DNA of 64,000 nucleotides from Variovorax paradoxus (GCF_024734665.1 NZ_CP102931.1:3408001-3472000), one strand, 5' to 3'. Shown: positions 19,566 through 32,430, counted from the stretch's first letter. Made by a program: numbers and translations. Notes: a model not told the origin generated them from the sequence alone.

Positions 19566-20096
19566 ATGAAATTCGTGCACTGGCTGGTACTGGGATGTGT
19601 CGTTGCGCTGCCGCTTTCGGCAAGCGCGCAATGGCAATGGCTCGACAAGAATGGCAAGAAGGTCTTCAGCGATCAGGCGCCACCGCCCGATGTGCCCGAG
19701 AAGAACATCCTGCGCCGCGTGGGTCCGCCGCCGTCGGCGCGCTCCACCGCGAACCCCAACGTCGATGCACCGCCCGCTGAAGGCACGCCGGCCGAGGCAA
19801 CTGCACCAGCCAAGACGGCGGGCACGCCGAAGCCGACTGGTGTCGACAAGGAACTCGAGGAAAAGACCAAGAAGGCCGAGGCCGAAGCAAAGGCCAAGGA
19901 AGCCGCAGAAGCCGCCAAGGTCGCAAAGGCGAAGGCCGACAACTGCGCGCTCGCACGCCAAGGCAAGGCCACCGTCGACAGCGGCATGCGCATTGCCAAG
20001 GTCAATTCGCAGGGCGAGCGCGAGATCATGGACGACGCCGCGCGCGCCGCCGAGCAAAAGCGCCTTCAGACGGTCATCAACAGCGACTGCAAGTAG
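19566..20096 (+). CDS. exported DUF4124 protein with coiled-coil tail
   Basis: The 176-residue protein has a signal peptide ([20 protein letters not shown]), then the short DUF4124 motif [20 protein letters not shown], common in small periplasmic proteins of beta- and gammaproteobacteria. A Pro/Ala linker and a Lys/Glu/Ala-rich coiled-coil (about residues 98-135) follow, and two Cys occur at the C-terminal part (DNCALA, NSDCK), possibly a disulfide. Role unknown. It is divergent from guaB across 128 bases, which contain a GTTGCAAAA direct repeat. Confidence 0.85.
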   Translation: MKFVHWLVLGCVVALPLSASAQWQWLDKNGKKVFSDQAPPPDVPEKNILRRVGPPPSARSTANPNVDAPPAEGTPAEATAPAKTAGTPKPTGVDKELEEKTKKAEAEAKAKEAAEAAKVAKAKADNCALARQGKATVDSGMRIAKVNSQGEREIMDDAARAAEQKRLQTVINSDCK

Positions 20097-20111
20097 CCCG
20101 GCAGCTCGAGC

Positions 20112-20450
20112 TCAGTAGCCGGCCTTGCCGCCCTTGCGGCGATTCGCGAACAGGCCGGTTCCCTTCGAGCCCTGGCGCTGGAAGCGCTCCCGGCGCGCCA
20201 CCTTGGGGTCCACCGCGAGGGGGCGGCACAGCTCGATGCGGTCGCCGTCCTTCAGGGCCTGGTCCCACTCGACCACCCTGCCCCAGATGCCCGGCGTCAT
20301 CGCATGACGCCAATCCAGATCCGGAAAACGCAGCGAAAGATCGCTGGCCCGCACCGCATCGGCCAGCGTCGTCTCGGGCGAAAGCTGCAGCACCTGCTCG
20401 AACACCTCGCGCGCCGCGGGCGAACAGCTCAGCGTGACTTCGATGGTCAT
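20112..20450 (-). CDS. ratB: RnfH/RatB family ubiquitin-like protein
   Basis: The 112-residue protein is a beta-grasp RnfH (UPF0125) member: [40 protein letters not shown], then [20 protein letters not shown], a typical end followed by a basic tail. Its role is unclear; it is nearly always next to ratA and smpB in proteobacteria. The start overlaps the ratA stop by one base (TGATG). Confidence 0.9.
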   Translation of the reverse strand: MTIEVTLSCSPAAREVFEQVLQLSPETTLADAVRASDLSLRFPDLDWRHAMTPGIWGRVVEWDQALKDGDRIELCRPLAVDPKVARRERFQRQGSKGTGLFANRRKGGKAGY

Positions 20451-20896
20451 CAGGTTGCGCCGTAGACGTGCTCGGCGCGCTTGACGAAGGCCTCGACAAG
20501 GCTGGAGGCGATGGTGTCGAACACCGGGCCGACCAGCGCCTGCAGGGCGAAATTGCTGAAGCCGTAGCTCATGTGCAGCTCGACGCGGCAGGCGCGCTCG
20601 CCCTGCTCGCCTACGGGCACGAACTTCCATTTGCCGTCGAGGTTGGAGAACGGCCCGTCGACCAGCTTCAGCTGCACCTCGCGCCCCGGAACATGGGTGT
20701 TGCGGGTGGTAAAGCTCTGGTGCAGACCGGCAAAGGCCAGGCCGACTTCGGCCGTCATGCCGGCCTCGTCCTGCTCGATGATGCGGGCCTTGTCGCACCA
20801 GGGAAGAAACTGCGGATACCTCGCCACATCGGTGACGAGCGCATACATCTCTTCGGCGCTGTACCAGATGAGGACGGACTTGTTGACTGTTTTCAT
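20450..20896 (-). CDS. ratA: RatA / COQ10-like START-fold protein
   Basis: The 148-residue protein has the Pasteurella/COQ10 polyketide cyclase fold: [34 protein letters not shown] and a C-terminal [20 protein letters not shown] helix. In E. coli RatA was reported to block ribosomal subunit joining; homologues assist ubiquinone function. It is divergent from smpB over 63 bases and coupled to ratB, the standard arrangement. Confidence 0.93.
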   Translation of the reverse strand: MKTVNKSVLIWYSAEEMYALVTDVARYPQFLPWCDKARIIEQDEAGMTAEVGLAFAGLHQSFTTRNTHVPGREVQLKLVDGPFSNLDGKWKFVPVGEQGERACRVELHMSYGFSNFALQALVGPVFDTIASSLVEAFVKRAEHVYGAT

Positions 20897-20959
20897 AGAA
20901 TCGGCACAGCGTGCGCGACGGATTGTATTGAAGCCATGCAGCCCCCACATTCCCGAGTC

Positions 20960-21436
20960 ATGGCCACAAAGAAACAAGATACCTCCTCCCGCATCGCCGA
21001 CAACAAGAAGGCCGCGTACAACTATTTCTTCGAAGAACGCTTCGAGGCCGGCATGGTCCTCGAAGGCTGGGAAGTCAAATCGCTGCGCGAAGGCAAGGTG
21101 CAGCTCACCGACGGCTACGTGGTGATCCGCAATGGCGAACTGTTCGTCGTGGGTTGCCAGATCAACCCGCTCAAGAGCGCATCCACCCACGTCAACCCCG
21201 ATTCGGTCCGCACCAAGAAGCTGCTGCTGAAGAAGGACGAAATCCGCCGCCTGATCGGCAAGGTCGAGCAAAAGGGCTACACGCTGGTGCCGCTCAACCT
21301 GCACTGGAAGGCCGGCAAGGTGAAGTGCGAGATCGCGCTGGCAAAGGGCAAGGCCGAACACGACAAGCGCGACACCATCAAGGACCGCGAAGGCAAACGC
21401 GAAGTCGAGCGCGCAATGAAGAACCGCAGCCGCTGA
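20960..21436 (+). CDS. smpB: SsrA-binding protein SmpB
   Basis: The 158-residue protein binds tmRNA and delivers it to stalled ribosomes for trans-translation. Conserved stretches are [40 protein letters not shown] and [20 protein letters not shown], and the basic tail ends [20 protein letters not shown], whose helix enters the mRNA channel. The start MATKKQ fits family length; an in-frame Met eight codons upstream is less likely. The tmRNA gene itself is not in this window. Confidence 0.97.
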   Translation: MATKKQDTSSRIADNKKAAYNYFFEERFEAGMVLEGWEVKSLREGKVQLTDGYVVIRNGELFVVGCQINPLKSASTHVNPDSVRTKKLLLKKDEIRRLIGKVEQKGYTLVPLNLHWKAGKVKCEIALAKGKAEHDKRDTIKDREGKREVERAMKNRSR

Positions 21437-21535
21437 GTCTTTTTTGCGGGCAATGGAATAAAAGACGGGCTGCGGGCGTTTGTACGGTTGTCACCGGACT
21501 ACCGGTGTCGCCACACACAACCCAGGAGTCTTTCC

Positions 21536-21904
21536 ATGTCGCATTTCCGCGCATCTTCCGCCGTATTGCTGAGCGCCGTTCTCGCGCTCCCCGCCTTCGC
21601 CCAGCCCAAGCCCGCCGACGGCGCGCTGGTCGGTGCGAATGGCATGACGCTCTACACCTTCGACAAGGACACGGCCGGCAACGGCAAGTCGGTCTGCAAC
21701 GGCGGCTGCGCCACCAACTGGCCACCCTTCATGGCCGCCGACAGCGACAAGCCGAGCGGCGACTTCACCATCGTCACCCGCGACGACGGCAAGAAGCAGT
21801 GGGCCGCCAAGGGCTGGCCGCTGTACTACTGGGCCAAGGACACCAAGCCGGGCGACAAGACCGGCGACGGCGTCAACGGCACCTGGAAAACCGCCAAGCC
21901 CTGA
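21536..21904 (+). CDS. secreted COG4315-type repeat protein, copy 1 (Lipoprotein_15 family)
   Basis: The 122-residue protein has a cleavable signal peptide (LLSAVLALPAFA|QPKP) and two copies of the Lipoprotein_15 'secreted repeat' with the Yx(F/W)xxD motif: MTLYTFDKDTAGNGKSVCNG and WPLYYWAKDTKPGDKTGDG. Two Cys in the first repeat (VCNGGCATNWPP) probably form a disulfide. The function of this family is unknown. A CCAGGAG ribosome-binding site precedes the ATG. It is followed after 18 bases by an ECF sigma gene, and a close paralogue lies after the anti-sigma gene. Unlike that paralogue it lacks a lipobox. Confidence 0.88.
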   Translation: MSHFRASSAVLLSAVLALPAFAQPKPADGALVGANGMTLYTFDKDTAGNGKSVCNGGCATNWPPFMAADSDKPSGDFTIVTRDDGKKQWAAKGWPLYYWAKDTKPGDKTGDGVNGTWKTAKP

Positions 21905-21922
21905 CCAACCGATCCACGCCCC

Positions 21923-22438
21923 ATGGACGCCCGCCTGCTGGTCGAGCACATCCCGAGCCTGCGCCGCTATGCGCGGGCACTCACGGGCAATGCGTGGGCG
22001 GCCGACGACCTGGTGCAGGACACGCTGGAGCGCGCCTGCAGCAAGTGGCGTCTGTGGGTGGTAGGCAGCGACCTGCGCGCCTGGCTCTTCACCGTCATGC
22101 ACAACATCTTCGCGAGCCAGGTGCGCCGCACGCCACCACCCCACGCCGTGGTGCCGCTCGACGACCTGCCGCACGAGCTGCAGGGCGGCATCGACCCCGG
22201 CCGCGACCAGGGCACCAGCCTCGACCTGCAGCGCTGCCTGATGCAGTTGCCGGACGAACAGCGCGCCGTGCTGCTGCTGGTGACGCTCGAAGACCTGTCG
22301 TATGCCGAAGTGGCCAAGGTGCTCGGCATCCCGGCCGGCACGGTGATGTCGCGCCTGTCGCGTGCCCGCGTCCGGCTGCAGGAACTGATGGACGGCGCAT
22401 CGACGCCTGTTCGCCCCGGCCTGCGCCGCCTCAAATGA
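21923..22438 (+). CDS. ECF-type RNA polymerase sigma factor
   Basis: The 171-residue sigma factor has region 2 (HIPSLRRYARALTGNAWAAD, then DLVQDTLERA) and region 4 (MQLPDEQRAVLLLVTLEDLS, YAEVAKVLGIPAGTVMSRLS), with no region 3, as in the ECF class. Adjacent genes encode its anti-sigma factor (13 bases downstream) and secreted COG4315 proteins, so those are the probable regulon. A GGAATAAA-15-CGTTT arrangement upstream of copy 1 (around 21456-21482) resembles an ECF promoter. The inducing signal is unknown. Confidence 0.92.
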   Translation: MDARLLVEHIPSLRRYARALTGNAWAADDLVQDTLERACSKWRLWVVGSDLRAWLFTVMHNIFASQVRRTPPPHAVVPLDDLPHELQGGIDPGRDQGTSLDLQRCLMQLPDEQRAVLLLVTLEDLSYAEVAKVLGIPAGTVMSRLSRARVRLQELMDGASTPVRPGLRRLK

Positions 22439-22451
22439 AACCCGCCGCACC

Positions 22452-23270
22452 ATGAGCCGCCCCGCCCCGCCCCCTACCGACGACGAACTGCACGCCTGGG
22501 TCGATGGCCAGTTGGCCGCCGAGCGCCATGACTCGGTCGAGGAAGCCATCGCCAGCGATCCCGCCGTGGCCGCCAAGGTCGCGGCCTGGCACACGCAGCG
22601 CGATGCCCTGCGCCGGCTGCATGGTGAGCTGCTCGACGAACCCGTTCCCGCTGCCCTGATGGGCGCACTCGATCGGCATCTGCCACGAACGGCGCGGCAC
22701 GTCTCCTGGCTTCGCTGGGGTGGCATGGCGGCCGGCCTGCTGATCGCCTTCGCTGCCGGCTGGCTTGGGAATGCGCAATGGTCCATCACACGCGGCGGCG
22801 CGCAATTGGCCAAGGTGCCGGCCGTACGCGAATTCGTGCACGACGCCTCGGTCGCGCACGCCGTCTACGCGCCCGAGAAAAGACACCCCGTCGAAGTAGC
22901 CGCCTCCGAGCAGCAGCACCTGGTCCAGTGGCTCTCCAGGCGCCTCGACAGGCCGCTGAAGGTGCCCGACCTCTCCACCCAGGGCTACACCCTGGTCGGT
23001 GGCCGCCTGCTGCCAGGGGAAACCGGCGCGCGCGCCCAGTTCATGTTCGAGGACGCGGCCGGCGAGCGCGTGACGCTCTACATCGGCACGCTGGACGCCA
23101 ATGCCGCCGGGGCCACCGCCGCACGCGAAACCGCCTTCCGCTTCGCCTCCGAAGGCCCCGTACCCAGCTTCTACTGGGTCGACCAGGGCTTCGGCTATGC
23201 CCTCGCCGGCAAGCTGCCGCGAGAAGTTCTGCTCAAACTTGCGACGCTGGCCTACCGCGATTTGTCGTAA
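22452..23270 (+). CDS. single-pass anti-sigma factor
   Basis: The 272-residue protein has a cytoplasmic N-terminal segment (DDELHAWVDGQLAAERHDSV, the ASD-like helix pattern of RskA/ChrR-type anti-sigmas), one membrane span at about residues 94-111 (GGMAAGLLIAFAAGWLG) and a periplasmic domain of about 155 residues with TLVGGRLLPGETGARAQFMF and YWVDQGFGYALAG. This is the transmembrane anti-sigma layout found with ECF sigma factors. There is no HxxxCxxC zinc motif, so it is not a ZAS-type redox sensor. It should tether the sigma factor until a periplasmic cue. Confidence 0.88.
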   Translation: MSRPAPPPTDDELHAWVDGQLAAERHDSVEEAIASDPAVAAKVAAWHTQRDALRRLHGELLDEPVPAALMGALDRHLPRTARHVSWLRWGGMAAGLLIAFAAGWLGNAQWSITRGGAQLAKVPAVREFVHDASVAHAVYAPEKRHPVEVAASEQQHLVQWLSRRLDRPLKVPDLSTQGYTLVGGRLLPGETGARAQFMFEDAAGERVTLYIGTLDANAAGATAARETAFRFASEGPVPSFYWVDQGFGYALAGKLPREVLLKLATLAYRDLS

Positions 23271-23362
23271 CGACCGCATAAACTGCCGGTCGCGCAATCA
23301 CATTGCCCGGCTTTCCGTCACCTGGCTTGTTTTCGCGATTTTTCAACTGAAGGAGAAACTGC

Positions 23363-23758
23363 ATGAAATTGCTCAGCGCCTCGATCCTCGCGGCGGCCCT
23401 GCTCGCCGGCTGCGGCGGCATGTCCAACAAGACCGCCAGCGCCCCCGACACGCCCACCCGCACCGCCGACGGCGTGCTGGTCGGACCGAACGGGATGACG
23501 CTGTACACCTTCACCAAGGACACTGCCGGTTCCGGCACTTCCGCCTGCAACGCCCAGTGCGCCGCCAACTGGCCCGCGCTCAGCGTGGCCGACACCGCCA
23601 AGCCCATCGGCGGCTACACCATCATCATTCGCGAAGACGGCAAGCGCCAGTGGGCCTACAAGGGCTGGCCGCTGTACTACTGGGCGAAAGATGCCAAGCC
23701 CGGCGACAAGACCGGCGACGGCGTGGCCAACGGCGCCTGGAAAGTCGCCCGTCCCTGA
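23363..23758 (+). CDS. COG4315-type repeat lipoprotein, copy 2
   Basis: The 131-residue protein is a paralogue of the gene 1.5 kb upstream, with the same two repeats (MTLYTFTKDTAGSGTSACNA and WPLYYWAKDAKPGDKTGDGV). It differs in having a lipobox, ALLAGCGGM, so it is a lipoprotein with Cys at residue 15 and is probably membrane-anchored in the periplasm. A GAAGGAG ribosome-binding site is eight bases before the ATG. It lies 92 bases after the anti-sigma stop, with a CGACCG/CGGTCG hairpin between (23271-23292). Function unknown. Confidence 0.88.
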   Translation: MKLLSASILAAALLAGCGGMSNKTASAPDTPTRTADGVLVGPNGMTLYTFTKDTAGSGTSACNAQCAANWPALSVADTAKPIGGYTIIIREDGKRQWAYKGWPLYYWAKDAKPGDKTGDGVANGAWKVARP

Positions 23759-23879
23759 TCCCTCGCGGATCTGATGCAAGAACGCCGGCACCCGCCGGCG
23801 TTTCTTTTATCGGCCTTTCCCGGCTTCTCCCGGTGTTTCCCGGTGCAGAGGCCGGCACCACCCACGGCAGAATCCCCGC

Positions 23880-25301
23880 ATGAGTTCTGACGCCAATCCG
23901 GATGCCTTCCTCGCCCTGCTGACCCAGGGCCTGATCAGCGACGCACAGCACGACGCCGCGCGCGCCCACCCTGAAACCGCCGCCCTTCCCCCGCTCCCGA
24001 GCCCGGCCCATGCGCTGGCCTGGATGCGCGTACGCGGCCTGGTCACCGAGGCAGAGCAGAACGCGGCACTCGACAAGATCGGCGACGACGCCCCTCACGT
24101 CGACGACGCGGCCGACACCGCCATCGATGCCGACGATCTCATCGAGCTGGCCGAACAAGGCATCACGCACGAGGCAATCGAGGTGCTCTTCAGGGACAGC
24201 CTCATCGACGCCGAGACGCGCGACATGGCGCTGACGGAAACGCCAGTCGTGGGCACCGTGGCCGCTTCGCCCGTGGCCACGCTGGCGTGGCTGGCAACCG
24301 AAGGCCCGCTCGAAAAAGAACGCTTCGACGCCCTGCGCGCCCAGGTCGCCGTCGAGCCCGCCTTTGCCATGGCCGCCGAGCGCACGCGCATCGTGAGCGA
24401 GGCACAGGCCCTCATCGAAGCCGACGAGCAGGCCGTCAAGGCATGGCAGGCCCGCGCGCAGCGCAGCCGCCGCATCGGCGCGTGGAAGTTCATCCTGGCC
24501 GTGGCGGTGATCGGCGGCGGCCTCGGCTGGTACCTGTTCGCTCCGGCCAGCGTGCCCGCCTGCGACGCCGCCTCCACGCGCAAGACACTCGACAGCCTCA
24601 TGCGCCGCGTGACCATGGACGTACGCATGCGCCACCTAGACCCGAATGCCGGCACCGTGATCGAGACGCCCTCCGTCGGCAGCATGCGCGAAGTCGGTTA
24701 CCGCAAGCCGGAGCGCGTACGCGGTTGCGTGGCGGTCATGACGCGGGGCGACAGCAAGGAACCGATGGCCTACACCATCGGCCCCACGGAGCCGAAGAGC
24801 GATGAGATGGTGGTGCGCGGCGCGGACGTCGCCATCGTCGAGGCCCGCTTCGGGCACCTCGACGCCGACGGCAGGCCGCTCTACAACGCAGAACCCATCG
24901 GCCGCGAGGCGATGGAGAAAGCCTTCCGCGAAGGCGCGGCGCCGCTGAGCGAGGCACGCTCGGCTTCCGCCATGCGCATGCGTCCGCGCACCGACTCGGG
25001 CCTGGTGCGCAAGGACCCGAACCGCTCGCGCGAGATCGCCGAGATCGAGCCCACGGGCCCCTGCCGCAAGCTGGACGACGGCACGGGCCACGCCTGCCCA
25101 CTGGTCATCGAATACAACGACAGCCTGCTGGGCGCCCTCTCGGGCAGCGACACCTCATTGCCCGTGACCGGGGAATTCACCTTCGTGGAAGACAACGGCA
25201 GCTGGCGCGTCAGCGACGACTTTCCGAAGACCTTCGTGCGCAAGGTGCTTGAAGCGCGGCTGAGCAGCATGGGCGTCACCGACGCGGCCATGCCGCAGTA
25301 G
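23880..25301 (+). CDS. membrane protein with N-terminal helical repeats, function unknown
   Basis: The 473-residue protein has about 190 cytoplasmic residues with degenerate repeats of the type L-x3-GLI[ST]-x-A-[EQ]: LTQGLISDAQHDAA, MRVRGLVTEAEQNAA, LAEQGITHEAIEVL, FRDSLIDAETRDMA and LATEGPLEKERFDAL. A single membrane span follows (about residues 203-222, FILAVAVIGGGLGWYLF) and then a soluble periplasmic region of about 250 residues with several Cys (PACDAA, VRGCVAV, TGPCRKLDD, HACPLVI). The repeats recall the GLIT-type motifs of MshEN-like domains, but no ATPase is present. I know no characterised homologue. Confidence 0.8.
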   Translation: MSSDANPDAFLALLTQGLISDAQHDAARAHPETAALPPLPSPAHALAWMRVRGLVTEAEQNAALDKIGDDAPHVDDAADTAIDADDLIELAEQGITHEAIEVLFRDSLIDAETRDMALTETPVVGTVAASPVATLAWLATEGPLEKERFDALRAQVAVEPAFAMAAERTRIVSEAQALIEADEQAVKAWQARAQRSRRIGAWKFILAVAVIGGGLGWYLFAPASVPACDAASTRKTLDSLMRRVTMDVRMRHLDPNAGTVIETPSVGSMREVGYRKPERVRGCVAVMTRGDSKEPMAYTIGPTEPKSDEMVVRGADVAIVEARFGHLDADGRPLYNAEPIGREAMEKAFREGAAPLSEARSASAMRMRPRTDSGLVRKDPNRSREIAEIEPTGPCRKLDDGTGHACPLVIEYNDSLLGALSGSDTSLPVTGEFTFVEDNGSWRVSDDFPKTFVRKVLEARLSSMGVTDAAMPQ

Positions 25302-25318
25302 GCAGAAGCGCCAGTCGG

Positions 25319-26236
25319 TCAGTGCGCACCCGGCACCACGGTGTCGGCGACCGTGGTGCGCCGACCGCGCAGCGCCAACAGTTCGTTGAACACCAGCGCG
25401 CCAATGACCAGCGCCCCGCCGGTCAGCACGCTCGCTGCGGGCTGCTCGCCCGCACCGATCCAGGCCAGCGCAATGCCGAAGATCACCTCCAGCAAGGCCA
25501 GCAGCGCGACTTCGGGCGCCTTCAGCACCTGGGCGCACAGCACCGACAGAACGCAGGGAATGGCGAGCTGGAACACGCCCAGAAAGGCCAGCAGTCCAAG
25601 GTCATGCGCACTTGCACGGAAGGGCCACGCAAATGGCAGCGTGAAGAGCGCTGTAAGCACCGCGCCGATGAGCACCGCAGGCACCAGATCCACCTTGTGG
25701 CCCTTTGCCTGCGCGTGCTGAACGACGGTCCAGTTGGCCGCGCCGGCCAGCGGCACACACAGCGCGAGCAGCGTGCCGGCCAACGATCCGCCCCCGCCCT
25801 GCATCAACTGTGTACCGTACATCCAGCCGATGCCCGCACCCGCGACCACGATGGCCAGCCAGGTGCGCGCGGGCAGCTTGTGGCCGATGAAGAAGCGTGC
25901 CGCCAGCGCGGTGAGCAATGGCCCGAGCGACATGGTGACGAGCACGCTGGCCGTCGAAGCCAGCGTGAGCGCGACCATGAAGGCCGTGAACATCACGGCC
26001 CAGCACACGCCCGAAATCCAGAGTTCGCGCCCGCCGCGGCGCAGTTGCGAGAACACGGCGCGGCCGCGCCAAAGCGGCAAGATCACCAGCAGCGCCAGCG
26101 TCGTGAAGAGGCTGCGCCAGAAGGTGATCTCGAAACTGTGCGCCTGCGCCAGATGCCGTGTGACGACGCCCGCCGTGCCCCACATCAGGGTCACGACGAC
26201 CATCAGCCAGACGGCGCCGCCGTGCGTCAGGCGCAT
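25319..26236 (-). CDS. EamA-type drug/metabolite transporter (DMT superfamily)
   Basis: The 305-residue inner-membrane protein has ten hydrophobic segments in two five-helix EamA halves: VWLMVVVTLMWGTAGVVTRH begins the first and LALCVPLAGAANWTVVQHAQ the second; IFGIALAWIGAGEQPAA is the conserved loop before the last helices. Members export metabolites or amino acids. Substrate is not evident. The gene precedes nothing on its strand within 17 bases of the opposite gene end, so it is likely monocistronic or read with typA from upstream, which lies 19 bases away. Confidence 0.9.
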   Translation of the reverse strand: MRLTHGGAVWLMVVVTLMWGTAGVVTRHLAQAHSFEITFWRSLFTTLALLVILPLWRGRAVFSQLRRGGRELWISGVCWAVMFTAFMVALTLASTASVLVTMSLGPLLTALAARFFIGHKLPARTWLAIVVAGAGIGWMYGTQLMQGGGGSLAGTLLALCVPLAGAANWTVVQHAQAKGHKVDLVPAVLIGAVLTALFTLPFAWPFRASAHDLGLLAFLGVFQLAIPCVLSVLCAQVLKAPEVALLALLEVIFGIALAWIGAGEQPAASVLTGGALVIGALVFNELLALRGRRTTVADTVVPGAH

Positions 26237-26255
26237 GGCAAATCGACGGAGTCGA

Positions 26256-28094
26256 TCAGCCTTGCGACGTATCGCGGCCGGCGCGCTTGCGCTCGTGTTC
26301 CTTCAGGTAGCGCTTGCGCAGGCGCACGCTCTTGGGCGTGATTTCGACGAGCTCGTCGTCCTCGATGAATTCCACGCCGTATTCGAGCGTGAGTTCGATC
26401 GGGGGCGTGATCTTGATCGCGTCTTCCTTGCCCGAGACGCGGAAGTTCGTCAGCTGCTTCGTGCGCGTGGCGTTCACCACCAGGTCGTTGTCGCGGCTGT
26501 GGATGCCGACGATCATGCCTTCGTACACCGGATCGTTCGCCTTCACGAACATGCGGCCGCGGTCGTCCAGCTTGCCCAGGGCGTAGGTGAAGATTTCACC
26601 GTCGTCCATGGAAATCAGCACGCCGTTCTTGCGGCTGCCGATGTCGCCCTTGTGCGGCTCGTAGCTGTCGAAGATGTTGCTGATGAGGCCCGAGCCGCGC
26701 GTCAGGTTCAGGAATTCGTTCGTGAAGCCGATCAGGCCACGCGCCGGAATGCGGTATTCGAGGCGCACGCGGCCACGGCCGTCCGGTTCCATGTTGACGA
26801 GTTCGCCCTTGCGCTCGCCCAGGGCCTGCATCACGCCGCCCTGGTGCTGGTCTTCGATGTCTGCCGTCACCAGTTCGATCGGCTCGTGCTTCTCGCCGTT
26901 GACGGTGCGGAACACCACGCGCGGCTTCGACACGGCCATTTCATAGCCTTCGCGACGCATGTTTTCCAGCAGGATGGTCAGGTGCAGTTCGCCGCGACCC
27001 ATCACTTCGAAGATGCCTTCTTCGTCGGTTTCGTTCACGCGCAGCGCAACGTTGTGCTGCAGTTCTTTCTGCAGGCGGTCCCAGATCTGGCGGCTGGTGA
27101 CGAACTTGCCTTCGCGGCCGGCCAGCGGGCTGGTGTTGACGCAGAAGTTCATCGTCAGCGTCGGCTCGTCGACCTTGAGCATCGGCAGCGGCGCGGGGTT
27201 CGCGGGGTCGGTCACGGTGACGCCGATACCGATGTCAGTGATGCCGTTGATCAGCACGATCTCGCCCGGGCCGGCTTCGGTGGCCTGCACACGGTCCAGG
27301 CCCTGGAAGGTCAGCACCTGGTTGACGCGGCCCTTGATGGCCTTGCCGTCCGGACCTTCCATCACCACCACGTCCATCATCGGCTTCAGGGTGCCCTGGC
27401 TGATGCGGCCCACGCCGATGCGACCGACGAAGGTCGAGAAGTCGAGCGCGGAAATCTGCAGTTGCAGCGGCGCAGCGGGATCGCCCTTTTGCGCAGGCAC
27501 GTGCTTCAGGATGGTGTTGAACAGGGCCGACATGTCGGGGCCCCACTGCTCGCCCTGCGCGCCTTCTTCCAGCGACGACCAGCCGTTGATGCCCGAGGCA
27601 TACACCACGGGGAAGTCGAGCTGTTCGTCGGTCGCGCCGAGCTTGTCGAACAGGTCGAAGGCGGCGTTGACCACCTTGTCGGGGTTGGCGCCCGGCTTGT
27701 CGACCTTGTTCACCACGAGGATGGGCTTCAGGCCGAGGGCCAGCGCCTTCTTGGTCACGAAGCGCGTCTGCGGCATCGGGCCTTCCTGCGCGTCGATCAA
27801 CAGCACCACGCCGTCGACCATCGACAGCGCGCGTTCCACTTCACCGCCGAAGTCCGCGTGGCCCGGGGTGTCGACGATGTTGATGTGCGTGCCTTCCCAG
27901 GTCACGGCGCAGTTCTTGGCCAGGATCGTGATGCCACGTTCCTTTTCGATGGCGTTGTTGTCCATCACCGTGTCGACCACTTTCTCGTGCTCGGCGAAGG
28001 TGCCGGACTGGCGCAGCAATTGGTCGACCATCGTGGTCTTGCCATGGTCCACGTGGGCAATGATGGCGATATTGCGAATTTGCTTGGTACTCAT
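26256..28094 (-). CDS. typA: ribosome-associated GTPase TypA/BipA
   Basis: The 612-residue GTPase has G1 [16 protein letters not shown]3 [11 protein letters not shown] and G4 NKVDKPGA, then EF-G-like domain II, a domain III/V pair and the BipA-specific C-terminus. It binds 70S ribosomes and helps 50S assembly, notably under stress or cold. The start ATG overlaps the truB stop (ATGA), so it is the last gene of the rimP-nusA-infB-rbfA-truB-typA run. Confidence 0.97.
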   Translation of the reverse strand: MSTKQIRNIAIIAHVDHGKTTMVDQLLRQSGTFAEHEKVVDTVMDNNAIEKERGITILAKNCAVTWEGTHINIVDTPGHADFGGEVERALSMVDGVVLLIDAQEGPMPQTRFVTKKALALGLKPILVVNKVDKPGANPDKVVNAAFDLFDKLGATDEQLDFPVVYASGINGWSSLEEGAQGEQWGPDMSALFNTILKHVPAQKGDPAAPLQLQISALDFSTFVGRIGVGRISQGTLKPMMDVVVMEGPDGKAIKGRVNQVLTFQGLDRVQATEAGPGEIVLINGITDIGIGVTVTDPANPAPLPMLKVDEPTLTMNFCVNTSPLAGREGKFVTSRQIWDRLQKELQHNVALRVNETDEEGIFEVMGRGELHLTILLENMRREGYEMAVSKPRVVFRTVNGEKHEPIELVTADIEDQHQGGVMQALGERKGELVNMEPDGRGRVRLEYRIPARGLIGFTNEFLNLTRGSGLISNIFDSYEPHKGDIGSRKNGVLISMDDGEIFTYALGKLDDRGRMFVKANDPVYEGMIVGIHSRDNDLVVNATRTKQLTNFRVSGKEDAIKITPPIELTLEYGVEFIEDDELVEITPKSVRLRKRYLKEHERKRAGRDTSQG

Positions 28095-29047
28095 GGTGTC
28101 GCTTCGGTCTGTTGTGCGTTCAAAAGAATTTGCTGGATTTCGATGGGGTTCAGCAAGCGCCCCGGGATCAATTCGCCGGCCGTTACATGGGCTGTGCCCA
28201 GGAACGCCTGCGGGTCGGAGCCGAACACGGCCACCTCATCGGCATCGGCCCAGCCGCCACGGCGGCGCAGGCCCGAAAGAAAACGTGCCGCATCTTCCGC
28301 GCCGAGCGTGACGCGGCTGTGGCCGTCCACCAGGGCTTCGGCAGGCAGGAGTTGTGCCAGGCGCTCTTCCTCGTCCATGGCTTCGAGCGCCTCGAGCGTG
28401 ATGCACTGGGCTTCGACGAAGCCGCCCGTGGCGGTCCGGCGCAGCGAGCTCAGGTGTGCACCGCAGCCAAGCGCTTCGCCGATGTCTTCGCCGAGGGTGC
28501 GGATGTAGGTGCCCTTGCTGACGGAGGCGAGGATGCGGATGACGTCGTCGCCGATCGCGCTGAGTTCGAGCTTGTGGATCACGACGTCGCGCGGTGCCCG
28601 CTCGACCTCGACGCCTTCACGCGCGTATTCGTACAGCGCCTTGCCGTCCTTCTTGAGCGCGCTGTGCATCGGGGGCACCTGGCGGATCGGGCCGGTGAAC
28701 CGTGCCTCTGCGCGCGCCAGGTCTTCAGGCGTGACGTGCACGGGCCGCTCGGCGATCACTTCGCCCTCGGCATCGCCAGTCGCGGTCTTGACGCCCAGGC
28801 GGGCCGTGGCCTCGTAGGTCTTGTCGGCATCGAGGTGCAACTGGCTGAACTTGGTGGCCGCGCCAAAGCAAAGCGGCAGAACACCCGTCGCGAGCGGATC
28901 GAGCGTGCCGGTGTGGCCCGCTTTTTCCGCGCGTAGCAACCACTTGGCCTTTTGCAAGGCCTGGTTGCTGGAGAGTCCCAGCGGCTTGTCGAGCAACAAC
29001 ACCCCATGCACAGGGCGCCGCTGCACCCTTGTGCGTGGCGCGTTCAT
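28091..29047 (-). CDS. truB: tRNA pseudouridine(55) synthase TruB
   Basis: The 318-residue enzyme makes pseudouridine 55 in the T-loop of tRNAs. The catalytic Asp is residue 50 in [36 protein letters not shown] and [20 protein letters not shown] are family signatures, and a C-terminal PUA-like region is present. The start is the ATG at MNAPRTRV, two bases after the rbfA stop. It overlaps typA by ATGA. Confidence 0.97.
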   Translation of the reverse strand: MNAPRTRVQRRPVHGVLLLDKPLGLSSNQALQKAKWLLRAEKAGHTGTLDPLATGVLPLCFGAATKFSQLHLDADKTYEATARLGVKTATGDAEGEVIAERPVHVTPEDLARAEARFTGPIRQVPPMHSALKKDGKALYEYAREGVEVERAPRDVVIHKLELSAIGDDVIRILASVSKGTYIRTLGEDIGEALGCGAHLSSLRRTATGGFVEAQCITLEALEAMDEEERLAQLLPAEALVDGHSRVTLGAEDAARFLSGLRRRGGWADADEVAVFGSDPQAFLGTAHVTAGELIPGRLLNPIEIQQILLNAQQTEATP

Positions 29048-29049
29048 GG

Positions 29050-29421
29050 CTAGTCGTCTTTCGAGCGCGAAGCGACGGCTTGCGCGATGAGCGCGTTCAT
29101 GTCGGCCGCACGCTCGGTGGTGCGGTCGAACAGGAAGTGCAGCGTGGGCACGGTGTGGATGTGCAGGCGCTTGAACAGGCCGTTGCGCAGGAAGCCCGCG
29201 GCCTGGTTCAGCGCTTCGGTGGTCTCGGCCACGTCGCCCGTGAGCAGGCTGAAGAAAATCTTCGCGTGCGCATAGTCGGGCGTGACCTCGACGGCCTGGA
29301 TCGTGACCATGCCCACGCGCGGGTCCTTCAACTCGCGCGCGATCAGCTCCGTCAGATCGCGCTGGATCTGATCGGCAACCTTGAACGCGCGGTTGGGGGC
29401 GGCGGCTTTTCTCTTCGGCAT
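29050..29421 (-). CDS. rbfA: 30S ribosome-binding factor RbfA
   Basis: The 123-residue KH-fold protein matures the 5' end of 16S rRNA and is needed for cold adaptation. Motifs: [43 protein letters not shown] and [12 protein letters not shown]. The N-terminal [11 protein letters not shown] is a basic extension common in this clade. It lies between infB and truB in the usual order. Confidence 0.97.
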   Translation of the reverse strand: MPKRKAAAPNRAFKVADQIQRDLTELIARELKDPRVGMVTIQAVEVTPDYAHAKIFFSLLTGDVAETTEALNQAAGFLRNGLFKRLHIHTVPTLHFLFDRTTERAADMNALIAQAVASRSKDD

Positions 29422-29442
29422 GGACTTTCTCGCATCGAACGC

Positions 29443-32430
<2,988 letters not shown>

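Noticed and set aside
20897..20959. tmRNA gene near smpB
   Set aside because: The 63-base ratA/smpB gap and flanks have no tmRNA-like ends or tag sequence.
25734..28508. 924-residue open frame on the plus strand opposite the EamA gene and typA
   Set aside because: It spans two real genes in antisense and has His/Val/Arg-rich composition typical of GC-rich shadow frames.
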